Shown: positions 7,831 through 17,216 of the stretch, in pieces | Layout: each line of letters opens with the position of its first letter | How positions within the stretch are numbered: the first letter of the stretch is position 1 | Program-made: the position numbers and the translations under genes | Assembly (NCBI RefSeq): GCF_029989365.1 | Contig: NZ_JAPRAQ010000019.1 | Location: forward strand, 1 to 64,000 | Source of the DNA: Bradyrhizobium sp. Arg816 | GTDB lineage: Bacteria; Pseudomonadota; Alphaproteobacteria; Rhizobiales; Xanthobacteraceae | Direction: 5' to 3' | Length of the DNA: 64,000 nucleotides | The notes under the pieces: generated by a model | Databases searched by the model: none | The model's input: the letters and a program-made list of their open reading frames with translations, nothing else | Told to the model about the DNA's origin: nothing

Positions 7831-9414
7831 ATGCCGATCTCCCGCCGCTCGCTCCTCAAGGCTGCCGCAACAGTGCCGGCGCTGTCGCTGCCGGGCATCG
7901 TCCGCGCCGAAGCGCAGAGCACCTTGCGTTTCATTCCCGTCATCGACCTCGCCTTCGTCGACCCCATCTATTCGACCGCGCAGGTGTCGCGAAACCACGG
8001 CTTCATGGTCTACGACACGCTCTACGGCATGAGCTCCTCGCTCCAGGTCTCGCCGCAGATGCTGTCGGGCCACGCCATCTCCGCTGACTTGCTGCAATGG
8101 GACCTCGGCTTGCGCGATGGCCTGTTCTGGCACGATGGCGAACGTGTGCTGGCGCGCGACTGCGTCGCCAGCATCCGCCGCTGGGCGGCGCGCGACGGCT
8201 TTGGCGGCGAGCTGATCGAGGCGACCGCCGAGCTTTCGGCTGCCGATGACCGCACCATTCGTTTCCGCCTCAAGCGCCCGTTCCCGCTGCTGCCGCAGGC
8301 GCTTGGCAAGGCCGCGATCAATCCCTGCTTCATGATGCCGGAGCGGCTGGCGAGCCAGGACCCGTTCAAGCCGCTGACCGAGGTGATCGGCAGCGGCCCG
8401 TTCCGCTATCTTGCCGACGAGCGCGTGCAGGGTGCGCGCAACGCCTATGCCAAGTTCGACCGCTACCAGCCTCGCACCGACGGCAAGCCGGATTGGACCG
8501 CGGGTCCGAAGATCGTGCATTACGATCGCGTGGTCTGGACCACCACGCCCGACGCCGGCACCGGCGTCGCCGCGCTCCAGACCGGCGAGCAGGACTGGCA
8601 GGAGACCACGCCGCACGATCTGTTGCCGATCATCAAGGCCGCCGGCGATATCGAGACGCGCATCCTCGACCCCAGAGGCTACGCCTGCATGCTGCGACTC
8701 AATCATCTGCAGCCGCCGTTCGACAATCCCGCCATCCGCCGCGCGCTGCTGGGTGCGATCGATCAATCCGCCTTCATGACGGCGGTCGCCGGCACCGATC
8801 CGGCGTTCCAGGTGTCGCCGATCGGCTATTTCGCGCCGGATACCCCGATGGCGAGCGAGGTCGGCCTCAATGTGTTCCGCGGTCCGCGCGACTACGCCAA
8901 GGTCAAGGCCGAGCTGAAGGCCGCCGGTTACAACGGGGAGAAGATCGTGCTGCTCGTCCCCACCAATTCGCTGGCGCAAAAACCGCTCGGCGAGATCGCG
9001 GTCGACAGCTTGCGCAAGGCCGGCATGAACGTCGAATATGCCGGGCTCGATTTCGCCGTCGTGCTGCAGCGCCAGCTGAAGAAAGACCCGATTGGGCAGG
9101 GCGGCTGGAGCGCGGCCGTCGGCAACTGGCAGGGCATCGACTGGCTCAATCCGGCCGGCAACACCAACATCCGCGGCGAGGGCAAGGTCGCCGGCTGGTA
9201 CGCGAGCGAGAAGATGGGACCCTTGCGCAGCCAGTGGCTGGCGGCGTCCCAGCTTGCCGAGCAGCAGCGCATCTGCCGCGAGATCCAGGCGGTCGCGTTC
9301 GAGGAAATCCCCTATATTCCGATCGGCCTGTACAAGCAGCCGACCGCCTATCGCAAAGCCATCACCGGTATTCTCGACGGCACCGCCGTCTTCTGGAACG
9401 TACGCCCCGCATGA
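7831..9414 (+). CDS. Family-5 (oligopeptide-type) ABC substrate-binding protein, Tat-exported
   Basis: A 527-aa extracytoplasmic solute-binding protein of the dipeptide/oligopeptide/nickel class. The N-terminus SRRSLLKAAATVPALSLPG is a twin-arginine signal. The mature part has the usual family landmarks: WDLGLRDGLFWHDG, an IGSGPFRY segment, and NPAIRRALLGAID. No matching DppB/C permeases or DppD/F ATPases are in the window, so it is an orphan whose membrane partners must be elsewhere. Its stop overlaps the amidohydrolase start (ATGA), which links ligand capture with that enzyme. Confidence 0.9.
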   Translation: MPISRRSLLKAAATVPALSLPGIVRAEAQSTLRFIPVIDLAFVDPIYSTAQVSRNHGFMVYDTLYGMSSSLQVSPQMLSGHAISADLLQWDLGLRDGLFWHDGERVLARDCVASIRRWAARDGFGGELIEATAELSAADDRTIRFRLKRPFPLLPQALGKAAINPCFMMPERLASQDPFKPLTEVIGSGPFRYLADERVQGARNAYAKFDRYQPRTDGKPDWTAGPKIVHYDRVVWTTTPDAGTGVAALQTGEQDWQETTPHDLLPIIKAAGDIETRILDPRGYACMLRLNHLQPPFDNPAIRRALLGAIDQSAFMTAVAGTDPAFQVSPIGYFAPDTPMASEVGLNVFRGPRDYAKVKAELKAAGYNGEKIVLLVPTNSLAQKPLGEIAVDSLRKAGMNVEYAGLDFAVVLQRQLKKDPIGQGGWSAAVGNWQGIDWLNPAGNTNIRGEGKVAGWYASEKMGPLRSQWLAASQLAEQQRICREIQAVAFEEIPYIPIGLYKQPTAYRKAITGILDGTAVFWNVRPA

Positions 9415-10784
9415 GCACCACGGCAATCTTCGGCAGCTATGTGCTGTCACGCAAGGACGGCGCGCAGGATGTTTTGCGCGACCATTGGGTCCTGGTCGAA
9501 GGCAAAAAGATTGCGGCAATCACGCGCGACAAGCCCAGCGCGGACGAGGTCCACGATCGTCCCGGCCGCTTCGTGCTGCCCGGTCTTTTGAACCTGCACA
9601 ATCATTGCTTCTCGGAAGCGGTGGCGCGCAGCCACAGCGAGGACGGCAACGGCCGCAAGAACAACCAGAGCATCGTCTATACGGTGCTGCTGCCGCTGAC
9701 CAAGCGCGGCGCCGACATCTTGTCGGCGGAAGAGCGCCTCGCGGTCGCGCGGCTCGGCATCCTCCAGCTCCTCAAGGGCGGCGCCACCACCGTGATGGAG
9801 CCGTTCCGGAATTCGATCCCGGAGATGTTCGATGCGGCCGAGGAGATGGGCATCCGCTTCTACGGCGCGCCCTATCTGTTCTCGACGTCCGACGCCAAGG
9901 CGGGCCCTGATGGCGTCGTCTGCTATTCCGGCGATGACGGCACCGCCGACATGGCAACCTGGGACGCGCTCTATCAGCGCTGGAATAATCGCGGCGACGG
10001 CCGCATCTCGCTCGCCATGAGCCCGCACGCCACGGACACCTGCGGCCCCGATCTGCTGAAAGCCTGCGCCACCCGGGCGCGCGAGCTTGGCGTGCCCATC
10101 ACGACGCACATGGCGCAGAGCCGCGCCGAGGTCGAGACCATCGGCAAGCGCTATGGCGGCCGCACGCCGGCAGAGTACCTGGACTGGCTCGGCCTGCTCG
10201 CGCCTGACCTCATGGCGGCGCACTGCATGTTCAGCACCGACGACGATCTCAAGCTGATGGCCGCACGCGGCATGACCGTGCTCAATTGCCCGCGCGTATT
10301 CGCGCGCGCCGGCGTCACCGCGGCGTTCAGCCGCTTCGCGGAGCATGGCGTGCGCACCGTGGTCGGCACCGATGGCTACAACATGGACCTGCTCGGCGAG
10401 CTCAATGCGGCGTCGCTGATCTCCAAGGTCACCTCGGCCCGCGCCGACGTCGCGAACTCGCCGGAGCTGATCGAGGCTAACACGGCAGTCGCCGCCGACG
10501 TCATCAAGCGGCCTGATCTCGGCCGGATCGAGCCGGGCGCCACCGCCGATCTCACCGTCGTCGATCTCACCCATCCGCATCTTCAACCGCTGTTCGATCC
10601 GCGCCGCGCGCTGATCGCGCTCGCCAACCGCGCCAACATCGATCAGGTCATGGTCGACGGCCGCATGCTGGTCGATGACGGCCGCTATCTCGGCGCCGAC
10701 GAAGCGGCGATCACGGCGGCGGGTACGGCAGCGATCGGCAAGATCTGGGATTTGCCGGAGGCGCAGGCCGCGTTCAACGGCTGA
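9411..10784 (+). CDS. Amidohydrolase, ATZ/TRZ (cytosine-deaminase-like) type
   Basis: A 457-aa metal-dependent hydrolase. The start is the ATG overlapping the previous stop. The metal-binding HxH is in LLNLHNHCFSEA, a further His is in ITTHMAQSRAE, another in MAAHCMF, and the Asp is in VVGTDGYN. This is the mononuclear pattern of TrzN/AtzA/SAH-deaminase-like enzymes, not the binuclear D-hydantoinase pattern with a carboxylated Lys. It would hydrolyse an amine or amide from a heterocycle or guanidine-like compound. It is the last gene of the run and meets a LysR gene tail to tail, overlapping it by 11 nt. Confidence 0.88.
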   Translation: MSTTAIFGSYVLSRKDGAQDVLRDHWVLVEGKKIAAITRDKPSADEVHDRPGRFVLPGLLNLHNHCFSEAVARSHSEDGNGRKNNQSIVYTVLLPLTKRGADILSAEERLAVARLGILQLLKGGATTVMEPFRNSIPEMFDAAEEMGIRFYGAPYLFSTSDAKAGPDGVVCYSGDDGTADMATWDALYQRWNNRGDGRISLAMSPHATDTCGPDLLKACATRARELGVPITTHMAQSRAEVETIGKRYGGRTPAEYLDWLGLLAPDLMAAHCMFSTDDDLKLMAARGMTVLNCPRVFARAGVTAAFSRFAEHGVRTVVGTDGYNMDLLGELNAASLISKVTSARADVANSPELIEANTAVAADVIKRPDLGRIEPGATADLTVVDLTHPHLQPLFDPRRALIALANRANIDQVMVDGRMLVDDGRYLGADEAAITAAGTAAIGKIWDLPEAQAAFNG

Positions 10785-11691
10785 GCGTTGCGTCGTCCTC
10801 GAATTCCACCAGCGCCTTGCGCATGGTCTCGACCAGATCGAGCGCCACCGGCGAGGGGCTGCGCTGCGCCGGAAAGACCGCGGAGAATTCGAAATCGATG
10901 CGCGGCAGGAAGCGGCGCACGACGATGCCGCGGGTGGAGAATTCCTGCGCGGTGAACGGATCGCAGATCGCGACGCCGAGCCCTGATGACACCATGCCGC
11001 ACATGATCTCCGACAGCGTGGTCTCGACCCTGAGCACGCGGCGGACATCATGGCGATGGAAGACCTGGTCGACGAGATGACGGCTCGACGACCCCGCCGA
11101 CAGCGAGATGAATGTCTCGCCCTCGAAATCGCGCGGCTCCAGCACGTCCTTCTCTGCAAGGCGATGGCCGGTCGGCAGCACCGCGACGCGCGCCAGCGCG
11201 GGCAGCCGCTGGCTCGGCAGGCCGGAATGGGCGATCGGCACCTCGGCAAAGCCGATGTCGCATTGATTGTTGAGCACCCAATCGACCACGATCGGCGAGA
11301 TCACGCCGAAGAAGGCGAGGTTGAGGTTGGGCCGCTCTTTCAGGAAATGTCCGGCGAGCCGCGGCAGATAGCCGTTCGACAGCGCCGGCAGTGCCGCGAT
11401 TCGCAGCGAGCCGGTGCGGCGGCCACGGATTTCCTCGGCGGCCGCCGTGATGCGTTCGAGGCCGACGAAGGAGCGCTCCACTTCGGTATAGAGCGCCATC
11501 GCCGCGGCGGTCGGCACGAGGCCAGTACCGCGCCGCTCGAACAGCTCCATTTTCAGCAGCGCCTGGAGGTCGCGGAGCAACCGGCTGACCGCCGGCTGCG
11601 TCACGGTCATCAGCGCTGCCGCCTCAGTCACGCTGCCGGTCAACATCGTCGCGCGGAAGGCCTCCACCTGCCGCGAATTGATCCGGGCCAT
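10774..11691 (-). CDS. LysR-family transcriptional regulator
   Basis: A 305-aa LysR protein. The start chosen is the ATG of MARINSRQVEAFRATM; in-frame ATGs 12 and 21 nt upstream are possible but add residues not typical of the family. The HTH spans about residues 18-38 (SVTEAAALMTVTQPAVSRLL), followed by the effector-binding domain. It is divergent from the ABC importer operon at 11965, with a 270-bp gap, and is likely its regulator. Its 3' end overlaps the amidohydrolase gene on the other strand. Confidence 0.9.
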   Translation of the reverse strand: MARINSRQVEAFRATMLTGSVTEAAALMTVTQPAVSRLLRDLQALLKMELFERRGTGLVPTAAAMALYTEVERSFVGLERITAAAEEIRGRRTGSLRIAALPALSNGYLPRLAGHFLKERPNLNLAFFGVISPIVVDWVLNNQCDIGFAEVPIAHSGLPSQRLPALARVAVLPTGHRLAEKDVLEPRDFEGETFISLSAGSSSRHLVDQVFHRHDVRRVLRVETTLSEIMCGMVSSGLGVAICDPFTAQEFSTRGIVVRRFLPRIDFEFSAVFPAQRSPSPVALDLVETMRKALVEFEDDATLSR

Positions 11692-11811
11692 CCCAATTTC
11701 CATCCATAACATTTAGGCATGCAGAGGGTGCCATTATTCATTGGACGATGGAAGCCAGGGTTTGCGATCTTTTTCATCAGGACTGGAGTCAGCCCGCTTT
11801 TTCGGCAGATT

Positions 11812-11870
11812 GGAGGGGTTCAAACCTCCGAATCGCGCCAAAACCCACCGAACAGGGGCCGGAGCCCTGT
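11812..11870 (+). promoter_or_regulatory. Two hairpins in the leader of the 11965 operon
   Basis: The 270-bp space between the LysR gene and the binding-protein gene contains two stem-loops: GGAGG/CCTCC (11812-11816 with 11825-11829) and ACAGGG/CCCTGT (11852-11857 with 11865-11870). They could form a structured 5' UTR. No known riboswitch consensus was recognised. No clear -35/-10 pair can be named; the LysR operator should lie in the same space. Confidence 0.3.
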
Positions 11871-11964
11871 CCGCAGAGGGTCGGCGCGGAAGGAAATGCG
11901 GAAGGCGCCTCAGTCAGAGATTTTTCGGCACGTCACCTCATCCCGGTATTGGAGATCGGTCCAT

Positions 11965-13002
11965 ATGAAGACTCTCAGCCTTCTGACCGCGGTCAGCATC
12001 GCAGCGCTCATCGCCGTCCCGTCGGCCGCCTCGGCCCAGCAGAAAACGCTCTATGTCGCCGGTTACGGCGGCTCGTTCGAGAAGACCATCCGCGATGAGG
12101 TGATCCCGGCCTTCGAGAAGCAGAACGGCGTCAAGGTCGAGTACGTCGCCGGCAACTCCACGGACACGCTGGCCAAGCTCCAGGCGCAGAAGGGCAACCA
12201 GCAGATCGACGTCGCCATCGTCGACGACGGCCCGATGTACCAGGCGATCCAGCTCGGCTTCTGCGGCAAGCTCGAAGGCTTACCGGCCGCCGATCTCTAT
12301 GACACCGCCCGCTTCAAGGACGATCGCGCTGTTGCGATCGGCATCGTCGCGACCGGCCTGATGTACAACACCAAGGTGTTCGCCGAGAAAGGCTGGGCGC
12401 CGCCGACCTCGTGGAACGATCTGAAGGACACGAAATACGCCAAGCAGCTGGTGATCCCGCCGATCAACAACACCTACGGCCTCGAAGCGCTGGTGATGCT
12501 GTCGAAGATGAACGGCGGCGGCGAGACCAATGTCGATTCCGGCTTCAAGATTTTCAAGGAGCAGATCAATCCGAACGTGCTCGCCTACGAGCCGTCGCCG
12601 GGCAAGATGACCGAGCTGTTCCAGTCCGGCCAGGCCGTGATCGCGGTGTGGGGCACCGGCCGCGTGCAGAGCTTCGCCAACACCGGCTTCCCCGTCGACT
12701 TCGTCTATCCGAAGGAGGGCGCGGCGACGCTGCTGACGACGGCGTGTCCGATCACCAAGCCGAATGCCTCGCCGCTGGCCTCAAACTTCGTCAAGATGCT
12801 GCTCGATCCAAAGATCCAGCTCGTGATGCTGAAGGACTATGGCTACGGCCCGGTGCTGAAATCACTGGTGGTCCCGCCGGAGCTCGGCAAGATGGCGCCG
12901 ATCGGCGAGCGCGCGGCAAAGCTCTATAATCCGGACTGGACGGTCATCAACGAGAAGCGCGAGGAGTGGACCAAGCGCTGGAATCGCGAGGTCGAGCGTT
13001 GA
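11965..13002 (+). CDS. Polyamine/opine-type ABC transporter substrate-binding protein
   Basis: A 345-aa PotD/family-1-like binding protein. The ATG at 11965 follows GGAG at 11951 and opens a signal peptide ending SAASAQQ; the longer in-frame extension upstream has no family sequence. The mature N-terminus KTLYVAGYGGSFEKTIRD is typical for putative spermidine/putrescine-type binding proteins. It heads a run with ATPase, two permeases and amine-oxidising enzymes, so its ligand is probably an amine, opine or modified amino acid. Confidence 0.9.
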   Translation: MKTLSLLTAVSIAALIAVPSAASAQQKTLYVAGYGGSFEKTIRDEVIPAFEKQNGVKVEYVAGNSTDTLAKLQAQKGNQQIDVAIVDDGPMYQAIQLGFCGKLEGLPAADLYDTARFKDDRAVAIGIVATGLMYNTKVFAEKGWAPPTSWNDLKDTKYAKQLVIPPINNTYGLEALVMLSKMNGGGETNVDSGFKIFKEQINPNVLAYEPSPGKMTELFQSGQAVIAVWGTGRVQSFANTGFPVDFVYPKEGAATLLTTACPITKPNASPLASNFVKMLLDPKIQLVMLKDYGYGPVLKSLVVPPELGKMAPIGERAAKLYNPDWTVINEKREEWTKRWNREVER

Positions 13003-13029
13003 TCTGATCGTTCGTAGCGGAGACAGCGC

Positions 13030-14066
<1,037 letters not shown>

Positions 14067-14070
<4 letters not shown>

Positions 14071-14942
14071 GCACGGCCGCCGACGAGCGCAACGCGCGCG
14101 CGCCATGGGCGCTGACGGCGCCCGCCTTGATGCTGTTCGTCGGCGTGCTGCTGATCCCGCTGGCGATGACGGTGATGTTGTCGTTCCACGACTGGGGTCA
14201 GTACAAGGGCATCGAGCCGGTCTTCATCCTGAAGAACTGGCACGAGATCGCGACCGATCCCTATTACGCCGAGATGTTCTGGCGGACGTTTCGCATCGCG
14301 ATCCTGACAACGCTGCTCACCGCGTTGCTCGGCGCGCCCGAAGCCTACATCCTCAACCGCATGAGCGGCCGCTGGAAGAGCTTTTTCCTGCTGATCATCC
14401 TCGGGCCGCTCTTGATCTCCGTGGTGGCGCGGACGCTCGGCTGGGCGTTGCTGTTCGGCGGCAACAACGGCCTCGTCAACAAGCTCCTGATGTCGGCAGG
14501 CGTGATCCGCTCGCCCATTCCCTTCATGTTCACCGAGACGGGGATGGTGGTTGCGCTCGCCCATGTGATGATGCCGTTCATGGTGCTGTCGGTGTGGGCC
14601 GCGCTGCAGCGGCTCAACCCGCAGATCGAGAACGCCGCGATGTCGCTCGGCGCGGGGCCCGTGACCATCATCCGCCGCATCATCATGCCGCAGATCGTGC
14701 CGGGCGTGCTGTCGGGGGCGATCATCGTGTTCTCGCTCTCGGCCAGTGCCTTCGCGACGCCCGCGATCATCGGCGGCCGTCGGCTCAAGGTCGCGGCGAC
14801 GCTGGCCTATGACGAATTCCTCAACACGCTGAACTGGCCGCTCGGTGCAGCGGTCGCAACGCTGCTGCTGGTCGCGCTGGTGCTGATCGTCGTCGGCAGC
14901 AACGCGCTGATCGAGCGCCGCTACGCGGAGGTGTTCCGATGA
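14067..14942 (+). CDS. ABC transporter permease, PotB-like
   Basis: A 291-aa inner-membrane protein with about six hydrophobic segments, the first near residues 13-32 (LTAPALMLFVGVLLIPLAMT). The EAA-type loop is ENAAMSLGAGPVTIIRRIIM around residues 190-210. It is coupled to the ATPase gene before it and the second permease after it by ATGA overlaps, so the two permeases should be made in equal amounts and form a heterodimer. Confidence 0.92.
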
Positions 14943-15745
14943 GCCGGAACGGCCCGCTCGCGCTGATCTTCCACACCATCTTCGTCATCGTCATGGTCGC
15001 CCCGATCCTGGTGGTCTGCCTCGTTGCCTTCACGCCCGAAGGCTTTCTGTCGCTGCCGACCAACGGTTTTTCGCTGCGCTGGTTCAGGGCGATCACCAAC
15101 TACCCCGAGTTCATCCATGCCTTCTGGGTCAGCCTGGGGCTCGGTGCGCTCTCATCCTTCGTGGCGCTGCTGTTCGCGGTGCCGGCAGCGCTCGCGATCG
15201 CGCGTTATCGCTTCCGCGGCCGCGATGCGCTCGCGGCGCTGTTCCTGTCGCCGCTGATGATCCCGCATGTCGTGCTCGGCATCGCCTTCCTGCGCTTCTT
15301 CACCTCGGCTGGCCTCGGCGGCAGCTTTGCCGCGCTGATCATCGCGCATGTCATCATCGTGTTTCCGTTCGCGCTGCGGCTGACGCTGGCGGCGGCGACC
15401 GGCATGGACCTCTCGGTCGAGATGGCGGCGGTCTCGCTCGGCGCCAACGGCTGGACGCTGTTTCGCCGCGTGACGCTGCCGTTGATCCTGCCCGGCGTCA
15501 TCAGCGGCTGGGCGCTCGCCTTCATCCAGTCCTTCGACGATCTCACCATGACCGTCTTCCTCGCGGCACCCGGCACCGAGACGTTGCCGGTGCGCATGTT
15601 CCTTTATATCCAGGACAACATCGATCCGCTGGTGACGTCGGTCTCGGCCTGCGTGATCGCTGTTACCATGACCGCCCTCATTCTGCTCGACCGCTTCTAC
15701 GGGCTCGACCGCGTGCTCGCCGGCAAGGGCGATACGGGACGATAG
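14939..15745 (+). CDS. ABC transporter permease, PotC-like
   Basis: A 268-aa inner-membrane permease, the partner of the preceding gene. It has about six hydrophobic stretches and an EAA loop at EMAAVSLGANGWTLFRRVTL near residues 161-180. The start overlaps the previous stop. Eight base pairs separate it from the oxidoreductase gene, so transport and catabolism are probably on one transcript. Confidence 0.92.
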   Translation: MSRNGPLALIFHTIFVIVMVAPILVVCLVAFTPEGFLSLPTNGFSLRWFRAITNYPEFIHAFWVSLGLGALSSFVALLFAVPAALAIARYRFRGRDALAALFLSPLMIPHVVLGIAFLRFFTSAGLGGSFAALIIAHVIIVFPFALRLTLAAATGMDLSVEMAAVSLGANGWTLFRRVTLPLILPGVISGWALAFIQSFDDLTMTVFLAAPGTETLPVRMFLYIQDNIDPLVTSVSACVIAVTMTALILLDRFYGLDRVLAGKGDTGR

Positions 15746-15753
15746 GAGAACCC

Positions 15754-16890
15754 ATGTCCAGGGACTATGACGTCGCCGTCGTCGGCGGCGGATTGCTCGG
15801 CTCCGCGATTGCCTGGGGCCTCGGCCGGCTTGGCAAGCGCGTGGCCGTGCTCGACGAAGGCGACATCACCAAGCGCGCCTCGCGTGCGAATTTTGCGCTG
15901 GTCTGGGTGCAGAGCAAGGGCCTCGGCATGCCGGCCTATACTGTCTGGACCGTGCAGGCGTCGCAAGCGTGGGGCCGGCTTGCGTCGGAGCTGAAGCAGC
16001 AGACCGGGCTCGACGTCTCGCTCCAGCAGAACGGTGGCTTCCATCTGACGCTCGGCGACGACGAATTCGGCCAGCGCACCGAGCTGGTCAAGCGCATGCA
16101 TAATCAGACCGGCGCTGCTGACTACAAGATGGAGATGCTCTCGGCATCCGAGGTGAAGAAGTCGTTGCCGCTGATCGGGCCGGAAGTGTCCGGCGGCAGC
16201 TATTGCCCGCTCGACGGCCACGTCAATTCGCTGCGGACGTTCCGCGCCTTCCACACCGGCTTCAGGGCGTTCGGCATCGACTATTTTCCGGAGCGCCCGG
16301 TCTCGGCGATCAGCAAAAGCGGCGGCGAATTCCGCCTGACGACGCCGAAGGGCGAGCTGCGCGCCGCCAAGATCGTGCTCGCCGCCGGCAATGCCAACCA
16401 GACATTGGCGCCGATGGTCGGCCTCTACGCGCCGATGGGCCCGACCCGCGGCCAGATCGTGGTGACCGAGCGCACCATGCCGTTCCTGCCGCATCCGCTG
16501 ACCACGATCCGCCAGACCGACGAGGGCACGGTGATGATCGGCGACAGCAAGGAGGACGAGCTCGACGATCGCGCGCTGAAGCATTCGGTCAGTGCCGTGA
16601 TGGCCGATCGCGCGCAAAGGATGTTTCCGCATCTGTCGCGGCTCAACGTGGTCAGGAGCTGGGCCGGCATCCGCGTCATGCCGCAGGACGGCTTTCCGAT
16701 CTACGACCAGTCGGAGACGCATCCCGGTGCCTTCGTCGCCTGCTGCCATTCCGGCGTGACGCTCGCCTCCAACCACGCTTTCGAGATCGCGCGCATGGTC
16801 GCAGCTGGCGCGCTCGAGCCGGAGCTGGTCGGCGCGTTCTCGGCCAGCCGTTTCGGCGCCGCCGGTGCTGCGAACAACAGCGGCTATTAG
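15754..16890 (+). CDS. FAD-dependent oxidoreductase, DadA/HcnC-like subunit
   Basis: A 378-aa flavoprotein of the D-amino-acid/glycine oxidase family. The N-terminal YDVAVVGGGLLGSAIAWGLG is the FAD-binding Rossmann motif, with the acidic end at VLDEGD. A Shine-Dalgarno AGGAG lies 5 nt before the ATG. It is followed directly by a small [2Fe-2S] protein and a large FAD/[2Fe-2S] protein, the three-part composition of hydrogen cyanide synthase and opine/proline dehydrogenases. It would be the substrate-oxidising beta-type subunit acting on a C-N bond. The substrate is unknown. Confidence 0.88.
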   Translation: MSRDYDVAVVGGGLLGSAIAWGLGRLGKRVAVLDEGDITKRASRANFALVWVQSKGLGMPAYTVWTVQASQAWGRLASELKQQTGLDVSLQQNGGFHLTLGDDEFGQRTELVKRMHNQTGAADYKMEMLSASEVKKSLPLIGPEVSGGSYCPLDGHVNSLRTFRAFHTGFRAFGIDYFPERPVSAISKSGGEFRLTTPKGELRAAKIVLAAGNANQTLAPMVGLYAPMGPTRGQIVVTERTMPFLPHPLTTIRQTDEGTVMIGDSKEDELDDRALKHSVSAVMADRAQRMFPHLSRLNVVRSWAGIRVMPQDGFPIYDQSETHPGAFVACCHSGVTLASNHAFEIARMVAAGALEPELVGAFSASRFGAAGAANNSGY

Positions 16891-16919
16891 AGATATCTAA
16901 AGGAGCCAAGAGGCATCCC

Positions 16920-17216
16920 ATGTTTAGACGATCCGAACAGGACAAGCGACCGCAGGTCCAGATTTTCGTGGATGGCACAGCCGTCGCGGCGCGCCAGGGC
17001 GACACCGTCTCCGCCGCGCTGCTGGCCTCCGGCTGTGATGCACGGCGCTCCACCGCAGTGAGCGGCGCGCCGCGTCTGCCCTATTGCATGATGGGCGTGT
17101 GCTTCGACTGCCTCGTCACCATCGACGGCGTCGGTAACCGCCAGGGCTGTCTGGTGCCCGTCGCCGAGGGCATGCAGATCGAGATCCAGAAGGGCAAGCG
17201 GGAGATCGGAAAATGA
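16920..17216 (+). CDS. Small (2Fe-2S)-binding protein, HcnA-like subunit
   Basis: A 98-aa protein. AAAGGAG lies ahead of the ATG. The middle carries YCMMGVCFDCLV followed by a further Cys in RQGCLVP, matching the CxxxxCxxC...C pattern of a plant-ferredoxin-type [2Fe-2S] cluster; the cysteine before it is Cys40 or Cys59. Such proteins are the gamma subunits of HcnABC-like and opine oxidase-like complexes and pass electrons between flavins. Its stop overlaps the start of the large subunit. Confidence 0.88.
   Translation: MFRRSEQDKRPQVQIFVDGTAVAARQGDTVSAALLASGCDARRSTAVSGAPRLPYCMMGVCFDCLVTIDGVGNRQGCLVPVAEGMQIEIQKGKREIGK

Noticed and set aside
8493..9410. N-terminal extension of the amidohydrolase
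   Set aside because: It lies in an alternate frame inside the oligopeptide-binding protein gene and has shadow composition; the ATGA start at 9411 fits the family.
11812..11842. T-arm-like GGTTCAAACC followed by GCGCCA, suggesting a tRNA 3' end or attachment site
   Set aside because: No acceptor, D or anticodon stem could be paired upstream, and the T-stem is imperfect. It is treated only as a hairpin.
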